From Embiotoca jacksoni (Eukaryota > Chordata > Actinopteri > Embiotocidae), in assembly GCA_022577435.1 (NCBI GenBank), contig JAKOON010000012.1, positions 11,791,585 through 11,855,584 of the forward strand: a stretch of DNA of 64,000 bases, given 5' to 3'. The notes beneath the pieces were generated by a model, which was given only the letters and a program-made list of their open reading frames with translations, did no database searches and was not told where the DNA came from. Of this stretch, positions 23,871-36,246 are shown in pieces; the first letter of the stretch is position 1; every line of letters starts with the position of its first letter. A program made the translations under genes and the position numbers.

Positions 23871-23935
23871 TTCTTTAATTGTTCCACGCAGGCTTTCACA
23901 AAGTGATGGAACCGCTCACCATTTTCACTGGTGAG

Positions 23936-23938
<3 letters not shown>

Positions 23939-23987
<49 letters not shown>
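23939..23987. repeat. (CT)n microsatellite inside the Tc1-like element
   Basis: A 49-base CT run lying in the 5' untranslated part of the transposase pseudogene. The second copy of the family (27765-28312) has only ordinary sequence (agaaactctggatgc) at the same place, so the array expanded after insertion. Confidence 0.95.
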
Positions 23988-23991
<4 letters not shown>

Positions 23992-25381
23992 GCTCTTTTT
24001 ATAATCAATCATGGTACTGATCTGTTGTCTTTGGTCTATTTTGTAATTGGATATTGGTTTATGTGATTTGAAAATCAGCTCATTCTGTTTTTATTTAAGT
24101 TTTATCCAGCTTCCCAACTTTTTTGGAACCAATGCAAACTTTCAAAACGTAAAGAGGAGCAAATATCTTTGGCTACGATGGTGTTTGTCCTTGTTTTGTA
24201 GCTACACCAGGACTGAAAAGCCAGCATCACGGATACAGTTGATGCAAATGTAAAGTTATTTTATTGACTTGTGACTCGCTCCTCTGTAGCTCTGAGTATT
24301 CACCTTGAATTGATATCCAAAATTCAGCCAGTGTTTTCTCTGCAAACTTGTGCTCCAGAGTTGCATCATCAATCAATCAATGACTCCTCCAATTCAGTTT
24401 GTATTCCTGTCAATTTTGTTACTGCAAGCGCATTTGTAATTCATTCTTCATCCTCAGACATTGCCTGCTTTTCAGAAAAATCCATGCACAAAACTGCATT
24501 CCCATCTCACTGGGATGAGGCCATATAAGGAACCATATGTCACCTTTTTACACACTGTCATCGCTCTAACAAACATCCAATCATGGGAAGCACTGAGGTT
24601 ATAATTTGGCAGATGAGTGAGTGCAACAACGGTTTACTGATGCCCGTTTCAAATTTTTTTAAGAGAACGTAAAGAGTGATGCATTTTTACCCTGCGGTCC
24701 TGCACACAGGTCATTAAATTGGCTGAAAAGTAGAACAAGGCGTTATTCATCAGAAAGATTTGCAGCCGAAATTCTACCCAGACTTTGGAGCTGGCGGTGT
24801 TCTTATTTTTAAGGAAGTAAAATATTTTTCTATACCTGTGTTATACAATGAACTCGACAGCAAGCATATAAAAAGCAAAATCAGCTTCAATTTTGGATCA
24901 TTACTCTTGAAATGCGCCAAAACACAACTGATCCAGTTTCCACAAAGTATGTTAGTGTACCATGCACTGCCCTCTTACAAACTTCATCTAACCTTATTTT
25001 GCTTAAATTAGCAATGACTTCTGACACTTTCACTTAATTCTGATGCCATATCTCTCACTCAATCACAATGTTTTTATTAAGCTGCTTAACTTAAGACAGT
25101 TTTATTTTAACATAATAATTTGCTTAAATTTGATTGCTGACCCAGATAGAACAATATTAGACATAACGTGATTGATTCTACTAGTTATATTTAGGATTTC
25201 TGGTTAATTTGTCAGTTTTCTTTTCTTTATTACTGTAACTTTGCTTACCTTTTGGTGTTCCCAGTCTCAACCCTGATGAAAAGCATCAGGACAAATGAAG
25301 AATAAAAATATGAATGGCTATTGGGACAACATGGAAGGCAAAAATAGGGTAATGGTAACCCAGAAATCTTAAATGAAACCA

Positions 25382-25383
<2 letters not shown>

Positions 25384-25414
<31 letters not shown>
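25384..25414. repeat. T homopolymer run, about 31 bp
   Basis: A long T run, followed about 95 bases later by a shorter A run. It might be the tail of a minus-strand retroposon, but no body is recognised. Confidence 0.9.
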
Positions 25415-25418
<4 letters not shown>

Positions 25419-25589
25419 ATCTAGTGAAGTTCACAACATTTACTTTGACTCAAACAATCAAGGATGATTGAGATCATAGATACAATAAAATGAGGCCAGA
25501 AATGTAAATGAAAAAAAAAAAAAAAGAAGAGGGATGACGGCCCGCGGATAGAGATGAGGGGTAAGAAAGAGTGGGAAAAGTGCTGTGGG

Positions 25590-25745
25590 AAGCAGCAGTG
25601 GAGGTAGTAATTAACCAGGGGTTAATGGAGGTGGCTAATTGTCCCCCACATGTATAGGTAGGCTTTCTGCTTGGCTACATTACAATTAAAAAACCACCCT
25701 CCTAATGATAGGGAATAACAATTAACTGATAATTAGAAATATACT
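25590..25745. promoter_or_regulatory. Candidate conserved non-coding element rich in homeodomain sites
   Basis: About 155 bases without simple repeats and containing six or more TAAT/ATTA cores (gtaattaacc, ctaattg, caattaaa, ctaatga, caattaactgataattag). The texture resembles ultraconserved developmental enhancers. CDKAL1 introns are known hosts of SOX4 enhancers. The call is by eye only and no cross-species alignment was possible. Confidence 0.3.
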
Positions 25746-27166
25746 AGGAAGACACACCGGCTTCATCGGTGTGTGTGTACGTTAAGAATCATTTCATATG
25801 CTACCAGCCCTTTTATTGTTAATGTCCATGCATTGAATTGAATTATATCTTTTTTGCTTTAATTCCTCAGTTAATTAACCCACATAAGGAAAGATAAGAA
25901 TGGTCTTCTTCAACTTATCATTGTCTTTTGTTGCTCCTGTCCCCTATTTACCCTTTCTCCTTTCCCCTCCTCCCCTTTTTTTTTCCTCATCCCTGCTCGA
26001 CCCTCTTTACACACCACACTTTCTTCTTTCTCCATCTTGTCCTACTTAAAAAAAAAAAAACATTCTATATATTGACAGTGATTATTAGTCTAACACCGAG
26101 CAAACTTTCTGTTCAAAGTCTTTCAAAGTTTTCATACTCTCTCTTGAAGTTCTCTTGTTTCTTCTTCTTTGGTTCAGCTTTTCGACCACTGATCCATATT
26201 ATTACAACCCTGTCTTCTTCTACCTCTCTCCTTTCTGTAATTGTTCCATTCTTCTTGTCACTGATTTGATTTTTAGTATATTTCCCCACCTTTAAATTCT
26301 TGTTTTTCTCCTCCTAATTACTCTCCCATCACCTCCTCTTTTGCCTCTTTTCTCCAATTCTCCTCGTGATGATGGTAATCACAGCAGTACAAATGGTGTG
26401 ATGATGATGAAGACCAAATCCCCAAAGTATATTTATCCTTCATCTTAAGAAAAAGCCAAATGATATTCCGCTGTCTTTTCTTTTGAAGAACACCAGCACT
26501 TAAATAACAGCATCATACCGAATGGCTGTGATTGAAGCTGAAAAGGCCAAGGAACTTCTCCACTACCCCGTTAAAGATCACCCTCACTCACACGTACTCA
26601 CAGATCAACGCTTTTGCTCCGTCTTCTTCTGTCACACAAGAGCACGCAATTTCTTCCTGTGTGCACCCTGTTTTTCTTGACAGATGTAGACAGCCTCATA
26701 GCCCCATTTGCTGATTGGAGCAGTTAAAGCCCCAATCGCCTCTTATGGGCTACTTCTCCCTGACATTTTAGTTGATTGCATTGTGCTATCAGTGGTTCCT
26801 TTTTTGAAAAGCTGTACATAAAAATGACTCTAACAGTGACACTTTTTTGTTTTTCATTTTCTTGATATTTTTCTTCTCTTCAGGTTTTACATTTTTAAGC
26901 TGAGCATTCTTAATCAATGATTGAAATGAAATGAATGAACTTAACATTTTTATTTTATTTGATAAAACAGATGTTGACAAAGTTTTCCCTTGTGGACAAT
27001 ATTTTCAGTTGGAAAAAATAAATAAATCCCAACATCACAATGTTTGTTATCACACTAGTAAATATATCTGTCTACTATCCATCCACCTGTCTCTATTTAG
27101 TTTCATCCGTACTTCTACAATAACGTGGCATCTGATTATATAAGGCGTGTGTGTGTGCATGCAGAT

Positions 27167-27170
<4 letters not shown>

Positions 27171-27240
<70 letters not shown>
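27171..27240. repeat. (GT)35 microsatellite
   Basis: A 70-base GT run preceded by shorter GT-rich words. Confidence 0.97.
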
Positions 27241-27242
<2 letters not shown>

Positions 27243-27764
27243 TTGAATCTATCATGCTCGCAGAAACAGTAAATGAGGTGTGAAAGTCAGGCTAAGATGA
27301 ATGAAATAGCAGTTGTCCATTAAACATCCTCCTTAGAGCTCTGTTTGACTAACATACATCAGATATGCCATGCTCACTCTCCTCACAGTTCATTTTTTGA
27401 GTGTCAAATGTCTGCAATAACATAACAAGCAATGAGTGTTTGGACTTTACATTTGCTCAACATTTTCACTCATAGGAATACATTCCAAAATAGGATCTTG
27501 TAAATATGGCAAGTAACAAATATATACATCTGTCATTCGTTCTTGTTGGCTGGTATTCACCCATAGACAAAGACATTTTTTTAAACAGCTTATTGTTCTG
27601 TTATTTTAGATATTGCTGAACATATGGAGTCTTAAAGACAGCTGTTAAAAGCTAACTGCGGAAGAGGACGTAACATGGAATTATTTAAACATTTATGTGG
27701 TTGCTTGTTTTCAACTTTATTTCATTTTGCCATTTACTAATCAGAAACGGTGTGACTGTTCTCC

Positions 27765-28312
27765 GTAGACCGGAACTCCAATGGGCCTCAGAAAGGCCGA
27801 CAAACTAGTGGGATGGATTCCGGCCTTGTCCTTTGAGTATGGAGATTTATTCGGTTTCTCTCATCGTTTGATGATTTTATGTAGTGTGGATACTAAAATC
27901 CTCAAATTCTTTACAATATTACGTTGAGGAATATTGTTCCTACATTGTTGCACTATTTGCCCAGCATTTTACAGAGTGGTGCACCCTTACCCATTTTCAC
28001 CACCGAGAAACTCTGGATGCTCTTTTTATACTCAGTCATGTTGCTGATCTGTTGCCAGGTAACCAATTAGTTGTGAGATGTTCCACCAGGTGTTTCGTTT
28101 AGTGTTACACACCTTTTCCAGTTTTTTGTTGCCCCTGTCCCAACTCTTTTGAAACTAATTTAAAATGAGCATGTATTTTTCATAAAACAATACAAATTCC
28201 TCAATTTCAACATTGAATATGTTTCAATTAAACGTGGGTTTACATGATTAGCAAATCATCACATTCATTTTTATTTGCATTTCACACAGCGTCCTTACTT
28301 TTTTGTATGTAC
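27765..28312 (-). mobile_element. Tc1-like transposon fragment, same family as 22700-24133
   Basis: It follows the 5' portion of the other copy in the same order: gcctcagaaaggcc (the RDLRALR region), ggccttgtcctttgagtatggagat, tgatgattttatgtagtgtgg, gttgaggaatattgttcc, catttcaccaccgag, ctctttttatactcagtcat, cccctgtcccaactctttt, and a decayed terminal repeat near 28290-28312. Only the helix-turn-helix start of the transposase is kept; the catalytic part is absent. The two copies share orientation and lie about 3.6 kb apart. Confidence 0.75.
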
Positions 28313-28358
28313 ATATGGGAAATGACTTAATGATTAAAATATGATATCCTTTCATATC

Positions 28359-28386
28359 TTTTTTTTTTTTTTTTTTTTTTTTTTTT
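28359..28386. repeat. T homopolymer run, about 28 bp
   Basis: A T run lying just outside the decayed terminus of the Tc1-like fragment. Confidence 0.9.
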
Positions 28387-31116
28387 ATCTCAGTCAGGTG
28401 ATACACACAGCACAATACAGTGCAATGTTCATACACTACAAATGCACTTAATTTCCTTTTTACTGTATGACATATAGGTTTCATCTGCACAGTGTGAGGT
28501 GCTGCAGGCATACTGTACCCTCCAGGAGCAGCCTGAAGTGTTTGAAATGTTTAATACCATAGTGATCTGAGTTTCTGTGTCTGCTGCTGAATACAGTTCC
28601 CACCAACTGTGTTTGTACGGTATGTGCCAGTGCTCACACACAGAGACCTGACTTGCTATCTTGGGAATGGCTGGATGAATACTTTTTTTCTACAGACTCC
28701 CGTGGGTGAACCCTGTGTGGGTTTGTGTATGTCTGAGAGTGTGTACAAATGCAGTCCGACGATGTGTTGTTGTTTCAGTGCAGTCACCAACAAGGCCATA
28801 TTATGTACCATATTGGAATATGATAATGGGCTGCATTTGCAAATATTAGCATTGCACAACTTTAGAAGTTAAATGTTAGCTGTAAGATTCATGTTTTTCA
28901 TTTAGCTAACACAATCGATGCATCGAATGCATTGATGTCATCTTCCATCCTCAGATTCAGGAAATAATCTCTAGTTTTACATTTTAGGATGGCACAAATA
29001 CAAAAAGCAAGTAAAACCTGTATTCCTCTTCAATTATTGCTTCTTGCTCTAGCTCCTCCGTATCAAAGCTGTTGTTTTAATTAGTGATTTGTCATGTTGG
29101 CGTGCTGTTTTTTTTTTTTTTTTTTTTTTTAAGTGGACTTCATTTAGTTGTATTTGTATTGTACTTCTGTCCTCTTGACAGTATTGAGTGTTTGCTCTGC
29201 CCTTTTTAGTTTGTCCGGGAAGAAAAAATGTGCTTCTCTTATGTTTGAAGAAATATGTTTTGCACAAGTCTAAAAGTACTGATGTTATTTTGTGTTTTGT
29301 TCCTTAAGCACTGTCAATCAGTTAGAATACTATCATTGGAGTCTCGCCCCTACTGAACCAATGCAAAATAACCCTTACTCTGCTAATATAGAAACTTCTG
29401 TTGCTATGAAAAAAGCATTGATAAATCTAGAAATTGTATTATTGAATTTTCACTTGATTGTGTAAATTCTGTGAACATATTTGACAGCATCGTTGGTCTG
29501 TCTCTCTGTATCAGCAGAGTTTTATGGATATATATAATGAAGACCCATACAAACCATACACATTGAACGGATGCTTCCTGCCTTGTTGCACCATGCATAA
29601 CCTTCTCAAACATTTAATTTTCTCTCTGTTTAGATCAGAATATGAATTAAGCCCAATTTAAAGGGAAATCTCACTGAATTTGATTCATGACATTTCTGCT
29701 ATTCCAAGCAACACAAGCAAAGATGACTTGATCCAAACAAATCCAAACAGAATTGACTGAGATTTGGGAGAGTCCGTCAGAATTTTCTTTTTTGATTAAT
29801 AAACAGTATTAAACTTACAACAGTACAGCAAGTAAAACTAATCAATACAGTTGAAACAATAATCATGTTTTCAGCACCAAATTTGAGCTGGGCAGCATAT
29901 TGTCTTTTCCTGGTTTTTAAGGCTGCACTTTCTGTAAGAAAGTGGTGTAATTTTCGGAACTTACCAGACTCTTCTCTCTGTTCTATTATTTGCCTTTCCC
30001 TACTTACACATTATCCACATCACTGATGATTATTTATCAAAAATCGCATTGTGTAAATATTTTGTCAAAGCACCCATATCAATTCGTACAATGTTTTCAC
30101 AGTATCAATAGCAAGGTATTTGGTGAAAAATATTGTGATATTTGATTTAATGCATGTTGTCCAGCCCTACAACAAATACAAAAAATATGAGGAGGTAGGG
30201 GCTGATTAAGAGGCAGGGCCTGAAGGAGGGCAGAACACATCTCTATACTCCAAAAGAATTGACAGCACAGTGAGCACACTTTTTTTTTTCTTTCTTTTTT
30301 TTTTGTCTTAGCAAAAAAGGAAGTGGGAAGGTAGTGTGAAAGGGTGCAGTCCCCCATTGAGGCTGCTTGAAGCCAAATCATCTTTCATCTCCTTTCTTCT
30401 CTTTTTTTTTTTTTTTGCTATATGTGTTCTTTGCAGTGGCATCTGATTTGAGGGGGAAGATATCAGATCCTTTGAGTTAATCCAGTTAAGATAGATCCTT
30501 TGTGGTTTATGTGTCTGTTTGAGCTGATCAACCAAAGATGAAAAGATTGTATCTCTGTTTGTGTGAATGAGACACATAGGCCCGGTGGGGGCAACAGAAA
30601 CAGTGCAGAGAGTAAAAACTATATATTTCTGCTTTAAAAACTGCCAAGATTGATTAAAACAAAACCAAAAAAAAAAAAAAAGATAAATAAAAATGAAAAC
30701 ACATGCCACTACTTGATTAGTTTAAGATTGTTGAATTTGTCTTTGAACTGTATAGTTCATCCGTGCAGGAGTGAAGGCATTAAAGCAGCACTTTCATTTT
30801 TGCCACCGGGCACTGCTGAGAGATATCTTGCTCGTCACAGCATCATTTTCACTTTAGACCCAATAAACTGTCAGTTGCAGTGAAACATTGAAAAAGGCTC
30901 AACTCCGCAGGGATTGGTAACGAGAGATCCATATCAGTGCACTGTATAATCACTGGATGATGGGACGCTCTCCGTTAGACAGAAGCACAGACATGATAAA
31001 TGGCTTGTGTGAATGAAAAGTCCTCCTCTTATAGATTAATCCTTGGCTGCAATCAGAAGTGCCCCGCTACTCAAGCCAGCATGCCATCTGCTGAGACCCC
31101 CCTCCACTCTCCATGT

Positions 31117-31120
<4 letters not shown>

Positions 31121-31171
<51 letters not shown>
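31121..31171. repeat. (AC)n microsatellite, 51 bp
   Basis: A CA/AC run directly preceding a 54-base dispersed repeat (31177-31230), as if it were the repeat's tail. Confidence 0.97.
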
Positions 31172-31174
<3 letters not shown>

Positions 31175-31176
31175 AG

Positions 31177-31230
31177 ACAGTTATCTTTGTCAGTGAGTCT
31201 AATGAGACTGGAGTAAGATATTACTCGACG
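31177..31230 (+). repeat. 54-bp dispersed repeat, copy 1
   Basis: Begins acagttatctttgtcagtga and ends ttactcgacg. It matches the reverse complement of 37036-37089 at 51 of 54 positions. It directly follows a CA array. The family is not recognised. Confidence 0.9.
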
Positions 31231-32399
31231 TAACACAATACTCCACATCACATCAGGATCCACTGAAATAAACAGCAGGACTCTGCAAAAATATTCCTTT
31301 TGTTTTATGGTACATTTCATCACAAATAAACTCATGATTTACGACAAAATGCAAACCGTACCAAGTAACATGTACATACACACATGAAAACTAGAGATGG
31401 ACCTTAAATAATCAAGATATTTGAGGGTATTTTTTTTTACCACAAACATATACTTGATAACATGAAAAAATTGTGAGAAATATTTGTATAATTCATTTGA
31501 ATAACAAACATTCAGGGGAAAAACTATTTTTGTAGTTTTGTATGTCAGCAATAAGGTGACAGTTTGCCTTTAAATATTCTGTAAAAATGTTCATATTACC
31601 ATGGTTTAATATTTTAATATTTTGTAACCAGATTACTTAGCCACAACTGAAGTTGCTCGCATTTTTTAACTCCTCCACTTGAGCTGCTTTAAACCAAGCT
31701 TGTTGTTGATGTGCATAAATTACACGCATAAATACATCACACAATTGTGTGCATGGTGATATGACGTTATTACTTCAAAGTCAGAATATTGCCATTATCA
31801 CAACATGAATTTTAAATTGTTTTTAGTAAAGAATGTATACTATACCAAATCATAAGCCTGAGTAAATGGTAAACCTAAAGAGCTGTGTTGCTCAGCAGAT
31901 CTGAAAATAACTAAAGCATGGCCTTATCTCTGCGTAACCTGTTGTGACCTGCACATTATAGCTTTCATCTGTCAGACCGTGCAGGTCTTTTGTGTTTACT
32001 GGGATAAAATATAAACACGTGCAAACTTAAATCCTTGAAGTTCTCACTTAATAAATTATAGAACAAAGTGACAGAGGTAAAAAGGTTGAATTTGGAAAGC
32101 CACATGCATAAAAAAGACTGATGTTCTTTTTTTTTCTATACTTTGTATATGGTTCTTTAGTTTTATCACTTCCCTCTATTGTAATTGTATTTCATTGGCT
32201 CTAAGTGCTTTACACCAGAAACTTAAAGTACATACAGTAAAGCATCTACACTGGGAAAAAAAAAAAAAAAAAGTTAATCCATTGTTCTACTATATTTTAA
32301 AATGTTCAACTTCGAAGATATTTAAAAGCACATAAATCCATGTTACTTTTCATGTTTTTCTTCCTCTCTCACACACACCCTCACACATACACACCCATG

Positions 32400-32720
32400 C
32401 AGCAGCCTGATTTCTGTCACCAATCAAGCTCCATTTTCCAACCAAATTAATTCTTTCTAATTTAGAGCTTCCAGCGGTCAACCCCCCGTGGCGCTGCAAC
32501 TGAGCTGTGTCTGTGTGTGCTCATGCACACATATGCTTTCGTTTCTGCGTATGAAGGAGAGAACATTTGACAATAGATCTTAATTGAGAAGACGGACTGC
32601 AATCAGCACATTCTTGTAGGAAATCATTAAATCATTTTTTTCCTCCCCTCTCTTTTTCCTTTTCTCCTTCTTGTGGTGATTAGCATGGTGATGATAGCAT
32701 CCCGATTATGTCCATCAGAA
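32400..32720. promoter_or_regulatory. Candidate conserved non-coding element
   Basis: Repeat-free sequence with clustered words such as caaattaattctttctaattta, gcggtcaacc and ctgtcaccaatcaagc. The texture resembles constrained non-coding DNA of developmental loci. No functional site is demonstrated. Confidence 0.2.
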
Positions 32721-34168
32721 AAATCTGACATCTGCAGTCGCTCCAGTTCTGTTACTGAGGAACGTAAGAATGAAAGAAACACAAAAAACTTGCCAGCTCT
32801 CCTTAATGGGGAGCATTAAACACAGTGTACTTGGTACATGTGAAAGAGCCAAGACACAAAAGATACAACTCACAGTCCCATGTTGCCACATTTATATTCT
32901 GTTTTCTCCACCTTTGTACACCTGGTCCTTCCTCTGGAGTCATTTACACTGACTACGTTTTAATTTTCTGTTAAAATAAAAAAAATTAAAAAATTGTCTT
33001 AAAATTTGGTTGAAAAAAAAAGATCTGACCAGAATGTATACACTTTTCTGCAAATTTTTCACTATAATGTATACCAATTATCAGATCAAATTGGGAATTT
33101 AGACTTATGTCAGTCTGTCAAAAGCATTTTCATGATTTGAGAAGAATCTTGAGTCTAGACAAAATCCTAACTGTATGGCAGCCACCTTCGTTTGAGTCAG
33201 AACTATGTATGCAAAGAAATGGAAGAAAAGGAGCTTTTTTAATTAAATTAAAATACATGTTTTGTTTCTTCACTCAGTCACACTTTTTAGCAACACAACA
33301 TTTCACTTAAAACCTGCTTTCTGTCTTATAGAGACTCCAGAACGTACTTCACCATAAGTGTTTGTTATATCTTTTATAATAACAGAAATGTACCTCCTTG
33401 TTCGAAATCTTTATTGAGGTAATTACAGACTTTGGCTGTTTTTCATTTTCCCTCTCACCATTTTGCTCTGAAATGGGGACCCGCCTGCTTCAGTAAAAGC
33501 TTCTTGACTTTTCAGACATAAAAGGCCTCTGCTGGAGCAACCTTGACTCTTTGGACTTTAGATCTAGTGGGTAGACATTGAATTCTCCGAGCTGCTTTTC
33601 TTTTCTTATCCCAATATAAAAAAAAAAGAGAAATGAAAAATAGGAGAAAGAGGCAGTGTATTGTGGAAGGTCTGGAGTGAAAAGAGTGCCGAAAGAGGCA
33701 GGAATGTTAATGGAACCTTTATTTCATTCAAAGCCAGCAGCTATCATTCACCACGGCCGTCAGTGACATTTTGCTTCGTTCCTCCTTTAGCATCTTTCAG
33801 TTGACTAAAATTCAGTTGAAATTTCTGGTCTCAAATTATTGACTAATGTGCATTACTAGTTTGGAATGCTTTCCACCATCATTGGTAGACTAATTTATGT
33901 TATTTATTAACAATACCAAAATCACAGCTTTACAAATGGCCACAGGCCTTTAGTGCTGTTGTGCTCAGAGGTTTGAATAAAATGTAGTTTTATTTACTTT
34001 TACACCATAGACTGGACTTCAGTGTGTTGTTTTAGACACAAACCCCAGTCAGTTTTGTCATCACCTATTTTGAGCACACAGAAGAGCAACAGCAGTTTGG
34101 ACTCAGACTGACGAATGGAGCATTTAGAGAAACCGGTGTGTGGCCTTTTCTCACCTTTCATATAAATA

Positions 34169-34235
34169 AACCTTTCTTCTCTCCCCCTCTCACCCCACCA
34201 TATCTCCCTGTCCCCCTCCCTCTGTGTCTCATCAG
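34169..34235 (+). promoter_or_regulatory. Strong polypyrimidine tract and 3' splice site
   Basis: Upstream of the second exon, about 65 bases are very rich in C and T (runs such as tctctccccctctcacccc and ctgtccccctccctctgtg) and lead to cATCAG at 34231-34235. This is a textbook U2AF-binding tract and acceptor for a short exon flanked by introns of 13 and 19 kb. It supports the exon start at 34236. Confidence 0.85.
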
Positions 34236-34381
34236 GCGATGGCAAATATTTTAAATCACCCGCGCGTCTATGCCTTCCTTCATGTTCCCGTGCAGTCGGC
34301 CTCAGACAGCGTACTGATGGACATGAAGAGGGAGTATTGCAATGATGACTTTAAAAGAGTGGTGGACTTCCTCCAAGAGAG
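34236..34381 (+). CDS. cdkal1: CDKAL1 internal exon: HxPVQS motif exon
   Basis: A 146-bp exon encoding 48 codons plus two bases. It continues directly from the exon ending at 21376 (..EHLE then AMANILNHPRVYAFLH). The stretch HVPVQSASDSVLMDMKREY is the signature H-x-PVQS-x-SD-x-VL-x-x-M-x-R-x-Y of the radical-SAM methylthiotransferases (MiaB, RimO, MtaB, CDKAL1); I infer it contributes to the barrel wall near the SAM site. It is followed by DFKRVVDFLQE. The acceptor is ATCAG before 34236 and the donor is AG|GTAAGG at 34382. The last two bases, AG, join the first base of the next exon to complete an arginine codon, which confirms both boundaries. The length is not a multiple of three, so skipping this exon would shift the frame. 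Neighbouring introns are long and contain no other exon I can find. Confidence 0.95.
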
Positions 34382-36206
34382 GTAAGGCGGGATGTCTCTA
34401 ATATGTTATTTTCCTGATAACAGAAATGGCTGCGAAGGTCATTTGTGTGTGTACACACGTGTAAACATGTGACTACAACAATGACTTTTCAAAAAGTATA
34501 AATTTCACCTTCATTTGGACATATTTTCGAATGCTTATCTTTCTCACTTGACTCACATCAAAATCAATACCTCACTGCATGGACTATTGTTGATCGTGAT
34601 ACACCGGTCTGAATAAGATCTCGTCAGATGTGTGTTGTGTGTCTAAGTCCTTATGGCAGCTCCTACATATCTATTTGAAGAGCGTTTCACTCTTTGACGA
34701 GCAATCCTCTCTTTTGTTATCTCTTTCTGCTCCTCCCTGGCTCACTTTGAGATAGTATAGAACATATGGACTCAATTTGGAAAAGTGTTTTATTTAAGTG
34801 ATGTGTGAATGTTTTTGGTTCCGCAAACTGTCCCAAGAGTTAAATACAATTTTTGCTTAGGTTTCCATATTGCCCATGTCATTTTGGGATATTACTCCGA
34901 CATTGATCTTTGTGGCAAACATAATAAACTGTATTAACTTAAAAACTACACCTTTAAAAAGCACGGCTTCAGGTAAATGTATGTTGGCAGATATATTAGA
35001 TGTAAAATACTGATGCTGTGAGATGGGTCTCTTTTAAATATGAGCTTTTTACAAACTATGCTTTCTATTTAGCTGCACAAAAATACAAGCTTTTGAATGG
35101 CAGCATTGATATCTTTCTTTGTAAATCTCTCCCTTTAACTGCTGTTCACCTCTCTTTCTGTCATTTCTAATTCATTAAAACCATCACTTTACAAGGTTAA
35201 ACATTTCAAACTTGGAATTAATAGACAAATCAAAGGACTGCAGCACTGGCTGGATGGCTAAACCATGATTCCTGTCTTACACTCAGTGCCCAAGCAAATG
35301 TTCCTCTAGAGTGTACACAATGACCAACACACACAGGTTTTTAAATCTAAACATGTACATTCCTGATGTGGATTTAATATAGCCACATAATGCCCAGATT
35401 TGAGTTCTGACATCACCAGAAAGATGCAAACTTAATCTTTTACTGGACGGAGGATCATCTGACAAAGAATTTGAGTCTGATTAATTATCACAGCAGAGTG
35501 ATGAGTAAATATATAATTGATGCTCAGATAATACGCCATGAAAAGATTCATATGAAAATGAGTTTGTGTCATGTTTGTGTCTTGAATCTCTTGGTATTAT
35601 TGCAAGATTTAAGAGAAACATGTTCATGTATGCCAGATGATAAACTCATATTTATTTTCCTGGAATAAAATGGCATCATACATATTTTTTTAATTAGTAC
35701 AGTATAATGTATATATTTCTGCTTCATTTGATTATACAGTATACTGTATGTAAGTATTTAGAGACTGAGGGGAAAAAAAGAGATCTGCACTACTTTCAGA
35801 AATATAGTTTAATCACAGAATGGACATGAAGTCACTCCAATGATGATGATAAATCCTAATCTGAATTTCTATATGTTCACATACATGTGTTTTGATGATG
35901 CAGATGTTAACAGAGTTTGCTCTAAGGAAATGAGGTCCGTGTACAGCAGCAATCGATAGATTTCATGGCAACTACTTCATGTAGGTCAAAGTCAAGCCAT
36001 GAGCTTAGATGTAAAATGTAAATATGAGCAATGACTTCTATTCAGGTCATTGTACAGTTATCCACATTAAACTCTTTGCATTTAACAATAATAACAGTTC
36101 ACAGAAGCAATCACAACGTGTAGCCTGAAGCACTGGAAGTAGAAGTTTGTTACCCGCTGACTTGTACATATGTCTGTGTGTGTGAGTGTGTGTGAGTGTG
36201 TGTGAA

Positions 36207-36211
<5 letters not shown>

Positions 36212-36244
<33 letters not shown>
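36212..36244. repeat. (GA)n microsatellite
   Basis: A 33-base GA run preceded by imperfect TGTGAG units (36170-36211), forming a compound microsatellite. Confidence 0.95.

Positions 36245-36246
<2 letters not shown>

Larger units (their letters stand above)
22700..24133 (-). mobile_element. Tc1-like DNA transposon, near full length but inactive
   Basis: The left end (aaccccaatttccaaaaagttggga at 22701-22725) is matched by its inverted copy at 24111-24133, which is decayed at its outer edge. A second internal occurrence of agttgggacagggg lies at 22911-22924. Between the ends lies a minus-strand transposase pseudogene. A pure CT array (23939-23987) sits in the region upstream of the transposase start. 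The length of about 1.43 kb fits Tc1-like elements of fish. The flanks show TA at the left edge (ttTAcaacccc); the right target site is not clear. Confidence 0.85.
21377..34235 (+). other. cdkal1: CDKAL1 intron, 12,859 bp
   Basis: A complete intron from GT at 21377 to AG at 34234-34235. 21440-21665 is a dispersed repeat ending in CA units. 21666-22699 is unique-looking. 22700-24133 is a Tc1-like relic carrying a CT array. 24134-27764 is mostly unique-looking, with T and A runs at 25384-25414 and about 25510, a homeodomain-site-rich block at 25590-25745, a pyrimidine-rich stretch at about 25920-26360 and a GT array at 27171-27240. 27765-28312 is a second Tc1-like fragment. 28313-34168 is mostly unique-looking, with T-runs (28359-28386, 29108-29130), a CA array (31121-31171) and one half of an inverted dispersed repeat (31177-31230). 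I see no coding exon in it. The intron closes with a long pyrimidine-rich tract before the acceptor. Confidence 0.9.

Noticed and set aside
30050..30175. A MITE-like end (aatattgtgatatttgat ... gtccagcccta)
   Set aside because: It resembles a frequent fish repeat terminus, but the other end and a target duplication are not visible.
30308..30709. A 133-codon minus-strand frame with a hydrophobic start
   Set aside because: The hydrophobic and lysine-rich parts come from T and A runs at both ends. No recognisable protein features.
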